A stretch of 7,794 bases of DNA. Origin: an uncultured Aquabacterium sp. (GTDB lineage Bacteria; Pseudomonadota; Gammaproteobacteria; Burkholderiales; Burkholderiaceae_C). The notes beneath the pieces are model-generated. The model did not search any database. It was not told where the DNA came from and was given only the letters and a program-made list of their open reading frames with translations. This document shows positions 1 through 6,577 of the stretch, one piece after another; position 1 is the first letter of the stretch, and each line of letters starts with the position of its first letter. The translations under genes and the position numbers were made by a program. The stretch covers positions 1 through 7,794 of the forward strand of contig CALAKR010000456.1 in the NCBI GenBank assembly GCA_937923225.1, given 5' to 3'.

Positions 1-57
1 GTGAGCAGGCCGGTCATGGGGATCTTGGACAGCAGTGTTGGCAAGGGGCGTCGCCAT
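1..57 (-). CDS. possible 5' fragment of a divergent gene (edge, uncertain)
   Basis: Reading leftward from an ATG at 57-55, a frame stays open to the window edge (19 codons, beginning MATPLANTAV). A G-rich run (68-63) lies 5 nt upstream and could serve as a weak ribosome-binding site. This frame has mediocre third-position GC. A second minus frame is also open, has better GC3, and could start at TTG 44 or ATG 17 (reading MTGLL from the latter). On the plus strand, frame 1 is open from position 1 to a TGA at 85-87 and could be the tail of an upstream gene. The fragment is too short to choose between these or to assign a product. A divergent gene is mildly favoured because a plus-strand gene starts at 127. 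Confidence 0.2.
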   Translation of the reverse strand, partial: MATPLANTAVQDPHDRPAH

Positions 58-126
58 GGGCGCCCCCCGGGGAAGGGGATGCCATGATATAGATCCCTGC
101 GGTTTCCGGCTTAGAGTGTCTGCACG

Positions 127-1029
127 ATGCCTGTCCTGCCCCCGTCCAGACCTGTCACCTGGCGCACCCTGATCCTCACGGCGGTGCTGCTGCTGCTGTT
201 GATGACCGGCCTGGCCGCCGCCGCCGGCTGGTGGGCCTGGAACCATCTGGTGGCCCAGGTGGCGCTCAAGGAGCAGAAGGCCCTGATCAAGATGCCGGAG
301 CAGCTGGCCGTGCGCGCGGCCGTCAGCAACCGTGTGCAGGTGACGATCGATGAACGCCTGCCCGTGCGCGTGCCCATCTCGCAGGCGCTCAGCATCCCCA
401 TCACCGAGCCCATCCCTATCAAGGTGGCAGTGGACACCACCGTGCCCATCGACCTGGAGGTGCCCGTCAAGCATGTGCTCAAGGTGGACCAGGCGATCGA
501 CCTGGATGCCAAGGTGCAGACCCGCGTGCTGGGCTTCAACGTGACCTTGCCCATCAAGGGCCGGGTGCCCTTGCGCGCCGATGTGCCGGTGGACCTGGTG
601 ATCCCGGTGCGCAAGCAGATCCCCGTGTCGCTGAACATGCCGGCCGTGGTGCGCCTGCCCGAACCCCTGCGCGCTCAGGTGGACACGGTGTTCGAGACCA
701 CCATCCCCATCAAGCAGGCCCTGAGCCTGCCGGTCACGGCGCCGGTGGACGCCACCTTGACCTTCCCGGGCCAGGTGGTGGAGGCCGGCCTGCAACTGGT
801 GCGCCTGGATCTGCCCTTCGATGCGATCCGCGTGCTGCCCCGGGAGGCGCCGCGCTGGTGGCCAGAAGGCTGGCCCGTGGCCGGATCTGTGGCGAGCGGC
901 GTGGTGGGTGTCGGCGGTACCGACGCGAAGGCGGCGGCCAGTGCCCCTGGTCTGGTACCTGCGGCGTCGACACCATCGTCTTCCCAGTCACCCGTGGGTG
1001 GTGAGGGTTTGAAGCTGCGCGGTCAATGA
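127..1029 (+). CDS. membrane-anchored V/I/P-repeat periplasmic protein, unknown function (first of pair)
   Basis: This is a 300-residue protein that I do not recognise. A short N-terminus containing R8 and R13 precedes one hydrophobic segment at about residues 14-38 (an L/A-rich run ending in GWWAW). No lipobox or clear signal-peptidase site follows, so it is probably a signal anchor with the rest in the periplasm. Residues about 55-235 are dominated by short segments alternating hydrophobic and polar residues and punctuated by prolines, such as RLPVRVPI (77-84), PIPIKVAV (95-102), VDTTVPIDLEVPV (102-114), VPVDLVIPV (153-161) and ETTIPI (190-195). This pattern suggests many short beta strands. 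Residues about 250-300 are rich in A, G, S, P and V and probably disordered. There are few cysteines and no catalytic motif. The first in-frame start after the stop at 112-114 is ATG 127, and its Shine-Dalgarno is weak (TAGAG, 112-116). The gene overlaps the next one by ATGA. A protein-coding call is well supported by length and codon bias; a periplasmic structural or scaffold role is inference only. Confidence 0.8.
   Translation: MPVLPPSRPVTWRTLILTAVLLLLLMTGLAAAAGWWAWNHLVAQVALKEQKALIKMPEQLAVRAAVSNRVQVTIDERLPVRVPISQALSIPITEPIPIKVAVDTTVPIDLEVPVKHVLKVDQAIDLDAKVQTRVLGFNVTLPIKGRVPLRADVPVDLVIPVRKQIPVSLNMPAVVRLPEPLRAQVDTVFETTIPIKQALSLPVTAPVDATLTFPGQVVEAGLQLVRLDLPFDAIRVLPREAPRWWPEGWPVAGSVASGVVGVGGTDAKAAASAPGLVPAASTPSSSQSPVGGEGLKLRGQ
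355..771 (+). repeat. coding region for degenerate V/I/P beta-repeats (first protein)
   Basis: Residues 77-215 of the first protein consist of recurring units of roughly 6-13 residues of the type [VIL]-P-[VI]-x-[VIL]-x-V. A VDT[TV] element recurs at residues 102-105 and 185-188. The repetition is clear at protein level, and in DNA it appears as recurring GTGCCC/GTGCCG and ATCCCC codon pairs. The repeats are degenerate, not exact tandem copies. Confidence 0.55.
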
Positions 1030-1769
1030 GCAACGCGCCTTCAACCTTGTCCGCAGCACCAGCACCCCGAGGCTGGCACCGGCCGGTCACGCGCCGGGCG
1101 CTGCTGTTGGTGAGCCTGCTGACCGCGCTGCTGTGGCTGGCGCTGGTGGTGGCAGGCTTCCTGCATGTGCGGCGCGAGTGGGTGACGGTGCTGGAGATGC
1201 GCCAGCAGCCGGTACAACTGCGCCTGCCATCGGGCCTGGCCGCCAGCGCCGAGGTGGCTGAACCTGTGTCCACACGGCTTGAAGCCACCCAGCACCTGAA
1301 GTTGCCCCTCAACCAGGAAGTGCGCGTGCAGGTGCAGAACAACCTCAAGGCGCACGCCGTGGTCGACACGGTGGTGCCGGTGAATACGGTGGTGAATTTC
1401 GAGGGTGACATCCCCGTGGACACCACGGTCAATGCCGAGGTGCCCGTGGTGTCGTGGTGGCCCAGCTTCACGGTGACCATCCCGGTGAAGGTGGTGGTAC
1501 CCGTCAAGGTGTCTGTGCCCGTATCGGCACAGGTGCCGCTCGCACTGGCGCTGGATGTGGCGGGTGAGTTGACCGGCCCATTGCGCGTGCCCGTCAAGAC
1601 GGTGATCGACACGCAGGTGGCCCTGCGCGCCAATGTGCGTGCCCACGTCAGCAGCCGCACGGACTTTTCACTGCTGGCGCCGGTAGAACCTTTTGCCGTT
1701 GATATCCGTCATGCGCGTTTGCAGCTGCCGATGGCGGATTTTGGGTGGACCTTGCAGCCGGAACGCTGA
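1026..1769 (+). CDS. membrane-anchored V/I/P-repeat periplasmic protein, unknown function (second of pair)
   Basis: This is a 247-residue protein and a probable paralogue of the preceding one. A longer cytoplasmic N-terminus with basic residues (R15, H18, R19, R23, R24) precedes a transmembrane helix at about residues 25-46, giving a signal-anchor topology with a periplasmic C-terminus. Residues about 62-235 are again V/P-rich predicted beta strands: VDTVVPV (113-119), IPVDTTVNAEVPV (129-141), TVTIPVKVVVPVKVSVPV (149-166) and RVPVKTVIDTQV (187-198). The order of elements parallels the first protein: an [IL]-x-[ML]-P segment after the helix, a VDT-type block, a long V/P block, and a closing RL-x-LP (RLDLP in the first, RLQLP at 231-235 here). 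The second protein lacks the low-complexity tail. Start ATG 1026 overlaps the upstream stop (TGA 1027-1029), and no strong Shine-Dalgarno is visible nearby, so translation is probably coupled. No enzyme motif is visible and function is unknown. Confidence 0.8.
   Translation: MSNAPSTLSAAPAPRGWHRPVTRRALLLVSLLTALLWLALVVAGFLHVRREWVTVLEMRQQPVQLRLPSGLAASAEVAEPVSTRLEATQHLKLPLNQEVRVQVQNNLKAHAVVDTVVPVNTVVNFEGDIPVDTTVNAEVPVVSWWPSFTVTIPVKVVVPVKVSVPVSAQVPLALALDVAGELTGPLRVPVKTVIDTQVALRANVRAHVSSRTDFSLLAPVEPFAVDIRHARLQLPMADFGWTLQPER
1293..1640 (+). repeat. coding region for degenerate V/I/P beta-repeats (second protein)
   Basis: Residues 90-205 of the second protein repeat V-P-V and V-x-V elements at short intervals. 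The VDT element occurs at 113-115 and 131-134, with a related VIDT at 193-196. The 11-mer GTGGACACCAC at 1416-1426 also occurs at 430-440 in the first gene at the equivalent codons, consistent with common origin of the repeats. Confidence 0.5.
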
Positions 1770-1798
1770 GTGCCGGTGTCTGACCGCCATGCACCATG

Positions 1799-1825
1799 AA
1801 AAAGGGCCGCTGTGAAGCGGCCCTT
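1799..1825 (-). terminator. rho-independent terminator of the efflux operon
   Basis: A perfect 10-bp inverted repeat pairs AAGGGCCGCT (1802-1811) with AGCGGCCCTT (1816-1825) around a 4-nt loop (1812-1815). On the minus strand the stem is followed by a T run, because the plus strand has five A residues at 1799-1803, so it has intrinsic-terminator form for the operon whose last stop codon is at 1850-1852. In the plus direction the stem is followed only by TTGTG, so it would be a weaker terminator for the convergent gene pair ending at 1769, though it may still serve both. Confidence 0.85.
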
Positions 1826-1849
1826 GTGCATCAGCTGAATCCAACGGGT

Positions 1850-3364
1850 TTACAGCGGCTTGTTCGCCTGGGTTGCCTGCGTGGCCGATGCTCGCGCGGC
1901 CGCAGGCTCACCCCAGCTGCCGCCCAGCGCCCGGATCAGCCCCACCGTCGTGGAGGCCCAGGCACCGCGCACCTGAACGGCCTGGCGTTCGATCGCGAGC
2001 AGGCTGCGCTGGGTGTCGATCAGCGTGAGATAGCTGTCTTCGCCCGCGCGGTAGCGCTTGTCGGCCAGATCGGCCGAGCGGCGTGCGGCCACCAGTGCTT
2101 CGTCGAGCGACTCGGTCTGACCGCGCACGGCGCTCAGGCCCGAGAGCTTGTCCTCGACATCGCCGAAGGCTGCCAGCACGGTCTGGCGGTAGCTGGCCAC
2201 CGATTCGTCCAGCGCTGCCTCGGCCCGCGTGATGTTGGCCTTGTTGCGGCCGCCATCGAACAAAGGCATGGACAGCACGGCGTTGACCAGCCAGGCGCGG
2301 GCGCTCCAGTCGAACAGATCACGCAGTTCGTACGAGGCGTTGCCGCCATTGGCCGTCAGCATCAAGGCCGGGAACACGGCCGAGCGGGCCTGGCCCACGC
2401 GGGCGGTGGCCGCCATCAACTGGGCTTGGGCGGCGGCCACGTCGGGGCGACGCTCCAGCAGGGCCGAGGGCAAGCCGGCAGGCACCACCGGCACCTTGGC
2501 CTCCACCGTCAAGGGCTTGGGCGCCAGGTCGAAGTTGGCCGGGGCCTTGCCCAGCAGCAGGGCCAGTGCATGCTCCACCTGGGCTCGCTGGCCGCGCACG
2601 CCTTGCAGCTCGGCACGCGTCGTGGCCAGCTCGGTGCGGGCACGGGCCACGTCCAGCTCGGACACATCGCCCGCATCACGGCGCTTGCCGATCAGGTTGG
2701 CCGTTTCCTGGCGCAGGCCCAAGGTGCGTTCCAGCACGGCCACGTCGGCATCCAGTGTGCGCAGCTGGAAGTAGGCCTGGGCCACGTCGGCCTGCAAGGC
2801 CAGCAGCACTGAGCGGTAAGTGGCCTCGCTGGCCTGCGCGTCGGCCTGGGCGGCGTTCACGCTGTTGGCCACGCGGCTGAACAGGTCCACCTCGTAGCTG
2901 GCGCTCAGGCCCGCGCTCCACACCGTGCCCGGCGGGAGGTTGGTGCCTTCGGCCGCGCCTTGCTGGGCGGGGGCGTACTTCTGGCGTGCCACGCCGGCGT
3001 TGATGCCCACCTGGGGCAGACGGTCGGCCTGGGCACTGCCCAGCGAGGCACGGGCGGCCTTGACCCGGGCCGCGGCGACCGCAAGGCTGGGGTTGGCGGC
3101 TTCGGCCTGCTGTTGCAGTTCGTTGAGCGCGGCGTCGTCGAAGGCCTGCCACCAGGCGCCGCGTGGCGCGGCTTCCGAGGGCTGGGCGGTCTTCCAGTGG
3201 CCCTGATTGGCCGCGCTGACGTCGGTGGTGGTATTGGCGCTTGAGGCCTCCTTGAAGCTGGCCGGCACGCTGAGCTGGGCATCGCGCGGCTCGGGTGCGG
3301 TGGCGCACCCGGCCAGCACCAGCGCCAGCATCAGCGGGGTGAAGGTGTGTCGAAGGGCAATCAT
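1850..3364 (-). CDS. RND efflux outer-membrane factor lipoprotein (NodT/OprM type)
   Basis: This 504-residue protein is the outer-membrane channel of the tripartite pump. A lipoprotein signal ends in LAGC with the acylated cysteine at residue 20. Family hallmarks appear in order: WWQAF (71-75) with the NPSL helix start at 91-94; SYEVDLFSRV (156-165); a first long coiled helical hairpin at about 175-270, including AYFQLR (197-202) and GDVSELDVARA (232-242); RPDVAAAQAQL (306-316) opening the second repeat; PLFDGGRNKA (367-376); a second hairpin at about 378-480, including SYLTLIDTQRSLL (444-456); and ALGGSW (479-484). The two-fold internal repeat and the length fit TolC-like trimers whose helices cross the periplasm and whose strands form an outer-membrane barrel. 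The start is fixed by AGGAGG 8 nt upstream and by the lipobox. The gene begins 3 nt after the pump gene stops and is the last gene before the terminator. Confidence 0.95.
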   Translation of the reverse strand: MIALRHTFTPLMLALVLAGCATAPEPRDAQLSVPASFKEASSANTTTDVSAANQGHWKTAQPSEAAPRGAWWQAFDDAALNELQQQAEAANPSLAVAAARVKAARASLGSAQADRLPQVGINAGVARQKYAPAQQGAAEGTNLPPGTVWSAGLSASYEVDLFSRVANSVNAAQADAQASEATYRSVLLALQADVAQAYFQLRTLDADVAVLERTLGLRQETANLIGKRRDAGDVSELDVARARTELATTRAELQGVRGQRAQVEHALALLLGKAPANFDLAPKPLTVEAKVPVVPAGLPSALLERRPDVAAAQAQLMAATARVGQARSAVFPALMLTANGGNASYELRDLFDWSARAWLVNAVLSMPLFDGGRNKANITRAEAALDESVASYRQTVLAAFGDVEDKLSGLSAVRGQTESLDEALVAARRSADLADKRYRAGEDSYLTLIDTQRSLLAIERQAVQVRGAWASTTVGLIRALGGSWGEPAAARASATQATQANKPL

Positions 3365-3367
3365 GGT

Positions 3368-6300
3368 TCAAGCCTCCTGGATGACGGGGTCTTGAGACGG
3401 GGTCTGGGGCTCATCGGTGCGGCGGCCTTCCAGGCGCACGGCCAGGAAGCGCAGCAGCACGTAGAACACCGGCGTGAGGAACAGGCCGAACAGGGTCACG
3501 CCCAGCATGCCGGCGAACACGGCCACACCCATGGCATGGCGCATTTCCGAACCGGCGCCGCTGGAGAAGACCAGGGGCACCACACCCATGATGAAGGCGA
3601 TGGACGTCATCAGGATGGGGCGCAGACGCAGGCGGCTGGCTTCCAGGGCGGCATCGACGATGCTGCGGCCGTGGTGTTCCAGTTCACGGGCGAACTCCAC
3701 GATCAGGATGGCGTTCTTCGCCGACAGGCCCACCAGCACGAACAGCGCGATCTGCGTGAAGATGTTGTTGTCGCCCTTGGTGATGTACACCCCGGCCAAC
3801 GCGCACAGCATCGACATCGGCACGATCAGGATCACGGCCAGCGGCAGTGTCCAGCTTTCGTACTGGGCGGCCAGCACCAGGAACACCAGCAGCACGCACA
3901 GCGGGAACACGTAGATCATCGTGTTGCCGGCCAGGATCTCCTGGTAGGTCAGGTCGGTCCACTCGAAACCCACGCCCTTGGGCAGGGTATCAAAGGCGAT
4001 CTTCTCCATGATCTCCTTGGCCTGGCCTGATGACACGCCGGGGGCAGCGCCACCGTTGATGTCGGCCGCCACGTAGGCGTTGTAGCGCTGCACGCGGTCG
4101 GGGCCATAGCTGTCCGAGATCTTCAGCAGGCTGCCCAGGGGCACCATCTCGCCGCTGTTGCTGCGCACCTTGAGCTGCGAGATCGACTCCGGGCTGCTGC
4201 GGAAGGGCGCGTCGGCCTGGGCCATCACCTGGAAGGTGCGGCCGAACTTATTGAAGTCGTTGACGTACAGCGAGCCCAGGTTGATCTGCAGGGTGTCGAA
4301 GATGCTGTTCAGCGGCACGCCCATCTGCTTGGCCTTGACGCGGTCCACGTCGGCGAACAACTGCGGCACGTTGATCTGGTAGCTGCTGAACACACCGGCC
4401 AGTTGCGGCGTCTGCCAGGCCTTCATCTGCAGGGCCATGGTGGCCTTGTAGAGCTCGTCGTAGCCCACGTTGCCGCGGTCTTCGATGAAGAGCTTGAAGC
4501 CGCCGATGGCGCCCATGCCGTTCACCGCGGGCGGCGGGAACACCATGATGAAGGCGTCCTGGATGGCGCCCAAGCGCTTATTGACCTCGGCCGCAATGGC
4601 GTCGCCCGTGAGGGCAGGATCACCCTTGCGCTTGTGGAAGTCGTCCAGCGTGTAGAACACGATGCCGGCGTTGGGCGCGTTGGTGAAGCCGTTGATCGAC
4701 AAACCGGGGAAGGCCACCGATTCGGCCACGCCGGGCACTTGCGAGGCGATGTCCGACATGCGGCGGATCACGGCGTCGGTGCGTTCCAGCGAGGCGGCGT
4801 CAGGCAACTGGGCAAATCCCACCAGGTACTGCTTGTCCTGCGCCGGCACAAAGCCCGCGGGCACGGCCTTGAACACGAAGAACGCGGCCACGCACAGCAC
4901 CAGGTACACGCCCATGGTGACGGCCTTGTGGTTCAGCGTGCCCCCCACGCCACCCTGGTAGCGGTGCGAGGCACGGTCGAACACACGGTTGAAGCGCTTG
5001 AAGAAGCCACCCAGGGCCCAGTCCATCGCACGCGACAGTCGGTCCTTGGGCGCGTCGTGCGGCTTGAGCAGCACGGCGGCCAGGGCGGGCGACAGCGTCA
5101 GCGAGTTGAAGGCCGAGATCACCGTCGAGATGGCGATGGTCAGCGCGAACTGCTTGTAGAACTGACCGGTCAGACCCGCCACGTAGGCGATGGGGATGAA
5201 CACGGCGCACAGCACCAGCGCGATCGCGATGATGGGGCCGGAGACCTCCTTCATGGCCTGGATGGTGGCGGCACGCGGGTTCAGCCCGTTGGCGATGTTG
5301 CGCTCCACGTTCTCGACCACCACGATGGCGTCGTCCACCACGATGCCGATGGCCAGCACCAGGCCGAACAGCGACAGCGTGTTGATCGAGAAGCCGAAGC
5401 CCAGCAGCACCGCGAAGGTGCCCACGATGGACACGGGCACGGCCAGCAGCGGGATGATGGACGCGCGCCAGGTCTGCAGGAACACGATCACCACCAGCAC
5501 CACCAGGGCCACGGCCTCCAGCAGGGTCATGATCACGGCCTTGATCGAGTCGCGCACGAACTGAGTGGGGTCGTAAACGATGGCGTAGTCGACGTCGGGC
5601 GGGAAGTCCTTCTTGAGTTCGTCCATCGCGGCACGCACGTCGGTCGACAACTGCAGCGCGTTGGCGTTGGGCGCCTCGAAGATGCCCATGCCCACCGCCG
5701 GCTTGTTGTTGAGCAGCGAGCGCAGCGCGTAACCGTTGGAGCCCAGCTCGATGCGGGCCACGTCACGCAGGTGCGTGATGCCGCCGTCGGCGTTGGTCTT
5801 GACGATGATCTTGCCGAACTCTTCTTCCGTGCTCAGGCGCCCGGGGGCGTTGACCGAGAGCTGGAAGGGTGCCTTGGTGTCGGGCGGTGCACCGACCACA
5901 CCGGCAGCCACCTGCACGTTCTGCTCGCGGATGGCGGCCACCACGTCGGAGGCCGTCATGCCACGCTGCGCCACCTTCTGCGGATCCAGCCACACGCGCA
6001 TGGCGTAGTCGCCGGCACCGAAGATCTGCACATCGCCCATGCCGTTCAGGCGGGCCAGGCGGTCCTTGATGTTGAGCGTGGCGTAGTTGCGCAGGTAGAC
6101 GTCGTCATAGCTGCCCTTGGGCGACAGCAGGTGGACCACCAGCGTCAGGTTGGGCGAGGCCTTGACGGTCGTCACGCCGAACTGGCGCACTTCCTCAGGC
6201 AGTCGGGGCAGGGCGCGCTGCACGCGGTTCTGCACCTGGGTTTCGGCCTGCTCGACGTTGGTGCCGATCTTGAACGTGACGGTCAGCGTGAGCACGCCGT

Positions 6301-6559
6301 CGGTCGTGGCCTGCGAGGACATGTAGAGCATGTTCTCGACGCCGTTGATCTGCTCTTCCAGCGGGGCGGCCACGGTTTCGGCGATCACCGTGGGGTTGGC
6401 ACCGGGGAACTGGGCACGCACCACCACCGAAGGCGGCACCACCTCGGGGTATTCCGAGATGGGCAGCTTGAAGATGGAGATCGCGCCCGCGATGAATACG
6501 AGGATGGACAGCACGGCCGCGAAGATCGGCCTGTCCACGAAGAATCGTGAAATGTTCAT
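3368..6559 (-). CDS. RND multidrug efflux permease, HAE1 family, MexF/OqxB-like
   Basis: This 1063-residue inner-membrane pump is of full family length and acts as a trimer exchanging protons for drugs taken from the periplasm or membrane. Its N-terminus (RPIFAAVLSILVF at 10-22, then LPISEYPEVVPP at 32-43 and PGANPTVIAETVA at 52-64) closely resembles MexF and OqxB as I recall them. Twelve membrane segments can be placed: TM1 at about 10-30; TM2-TM6 at about 340-360, 366-388, 393-415, 440-460 and 471-497; TM7 at about 547-567; TM8-TM12 at about 880-898, 903-926, 933-957, 981-1000 and 1010-1038. Large periplasmic porter/docking loops lie at about 31-338 and 568-878. The proton-relay residues are present: D409 and D410 in TM4 (IVVDDAIVVVENVER), K948 in TM10 (GLSAKNAILIVEFA) and T985 in TM11 (LRPILMTS). 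The start at 6559 has GAGGAA 6 nt upstream. MexF-type pumps export chloramphenicol, fluoroquinolones and related compounds; the substrate here is not shown by sequence alone. Confidence 0.97.
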   Translation of the reverse strand: MNISRFFVDRPIFAAVLSILVFIAGAISIFKLPISEYPEVVPPSVVVRAQFPGANPTVIAETVAAPLEEQINGVENMLYMSSQATTDGVLTLTVTFKIGTNVEQAETQVQNRVQRALPRLPEEVRQFGVTTVKASPNLTLVVHLLSPKGSYDDVYLRNYATLNIKDRLARLNGMGDVQIFGAGDYAMRVWLDPQKVAQRGMTASDVVAAIREQNVQVAAGVVGAPPDTKAPFQLSVNAPGRLSTEEEFGKIIVKTNADGGITHLRDVARIELGSNGYALRSLLNNKPAVGMGIFEAPNANALQLSTDVRAAMDELKKDFPPDVDYAIVYDPTQFVRDSIKAVIMTLLEAVALVVLVVIVFLQTWRASIIPLLAVPVSIVGTFAVLLGFGFSINTLSLFGLVLAIGIVVDDAIVVVENVERNIANGLNPRAATIQAMKEVSGPIIAIALVLCAVFIPIAYVAGLTGQFYKQFALTIAISTVISAFNSLTLSPALAAVLLKPHDAPKDRLSRAMDWALGGFFKRFNRVFDRASHRYQGGVGGTLNHKAVTMGVYLVLCVAAFFVFKAVPAGFVPAQDKQYLVGFAQLPDAASLERTDAVIRRMSDIASQVPGVAESVAFPGLSINGFTNAPNAGIVFYTLDDFHKRKGDPALTGDAIAAEVNKRLGAIQDAFIMVFPPPAVNGMGAIGGFKLFIEDRGNVGYDELYKATMALQMKAWQTPQLAGVFSSYQINVPQLFADVDRVKAKQMGVPLNSIFDTLQINLGSLYVNDFNKFGRTFQVMAQADAPFRSSPESISQLKVRSNSGEMVPLGSLLKISDSYGPDRVQRYNAYVAADINGGAAPGVSSGQAKEIMEKIAFDTLPKGVGFEWTDLTYQEILAGNTMIYVFPLCVLLVFLVLAAQYESWTLPLAVILIVPMSMLCALAGVYITKGDNNIFTQIALFVLVGLSAKNAILIVEFARELEHHGRSIVDAALEASRLRLRPILMTSIAFIMGVVPLVFSSGAGSEMRHAMGVAVFAGMLGVTLFGLFLTPVFYVLLRFLAVRLEGRRTDEPQTPSQDPVIQEA
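3373..3378 (-). promoter_or_regulatory. ribosome-binding site of the outer-membrane factor gene
   Basis: AGGAGG on the minus strand lies 8 nt before the ATG at 3364-3362. It sits inside the last codons of the pump gene (stop at 3370-3368), so ribosomes finishing the pump end on top of this start, which favours translational coupling. Confidence 0.8.
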
Positions 6560-6565
6560 GAGGGG

Positions 6566-6571
6566 TTCCTC
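6566..6571 (-). promoter_or_regulatory. ribosome-binding site of the RND pump gene
   Basis: GAGGAA on the minus strand lies 6 nt before the ATG at 6559-6557, in the 18-nt gap after the membrane-fusion gene. It supports this start, which also gives the conserved short N-terminus of the pump family. Confidence 0.7.
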
Positions 6572-6577
6572 GCTGAC

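Noticed and set aside
86..94. GATATAGAT as a possible -10 element for the unknown gene pair (or, on the other strand, for a divergent gene).
   Set aside because: There is only a partial match to TATAAT, and no -35-like hexamer at a suitable distance in the surrounding GC-rich sequence. It is too weak to list as a promoter.
75..98. A short inverted repeat GGGAT/ATCCC (76-80 and 93-97) upstream of the first gene as a possible operator.
   Set aside because: Five base pairs with a 12-nt spacer is expected by chance in this composition.
734..1660. Long minus-strand open frames (308 codons at 734-1660, 201 codons at 1041-1646) opposite the unknown gene pair.
   Set aside because: Their translations are Thr/Arg/Ser- or His-rich with no transmembrane or domain pattern, and one spans the junction of both plus-strand genes. 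The plus-strand proteins have coherent architecture and paralogy, so these are shadows.
127..1769. Interpretation of the V/I/P-rich repeats as antifreeze, elastin-like or MCE-domain proteins.
   Set aside because: No defining motif of those families is visible. The V/P bias alone is not evidence, so the proteins are left unassigned.
1796..2812. A plus-strand frame of 338 codons starting inside the terminator stem region.
   Set aside because: It is antisense to the outer-membrane factor gene, whose family motifs are clear. The translation is Gly/His/Gln-rich, typical of a shadow.
3347..4030. A plus-strand frame of 227 codons rich in His and Gln.
   Set aside because: It lies antisense to the pump's C-terminal half, has no recognisable domain, and crosses the pump/channel gene junction.
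4403..6550. A 715-codon open frame on the plus strand opposite the RND pump gene.
   Set aside because: It is antisense to an unmistakable, full-length pump gene. Its His/Gly/Gln/Arg-rich, motif-free translation is what the complement of GC-rich coding DNA gives.
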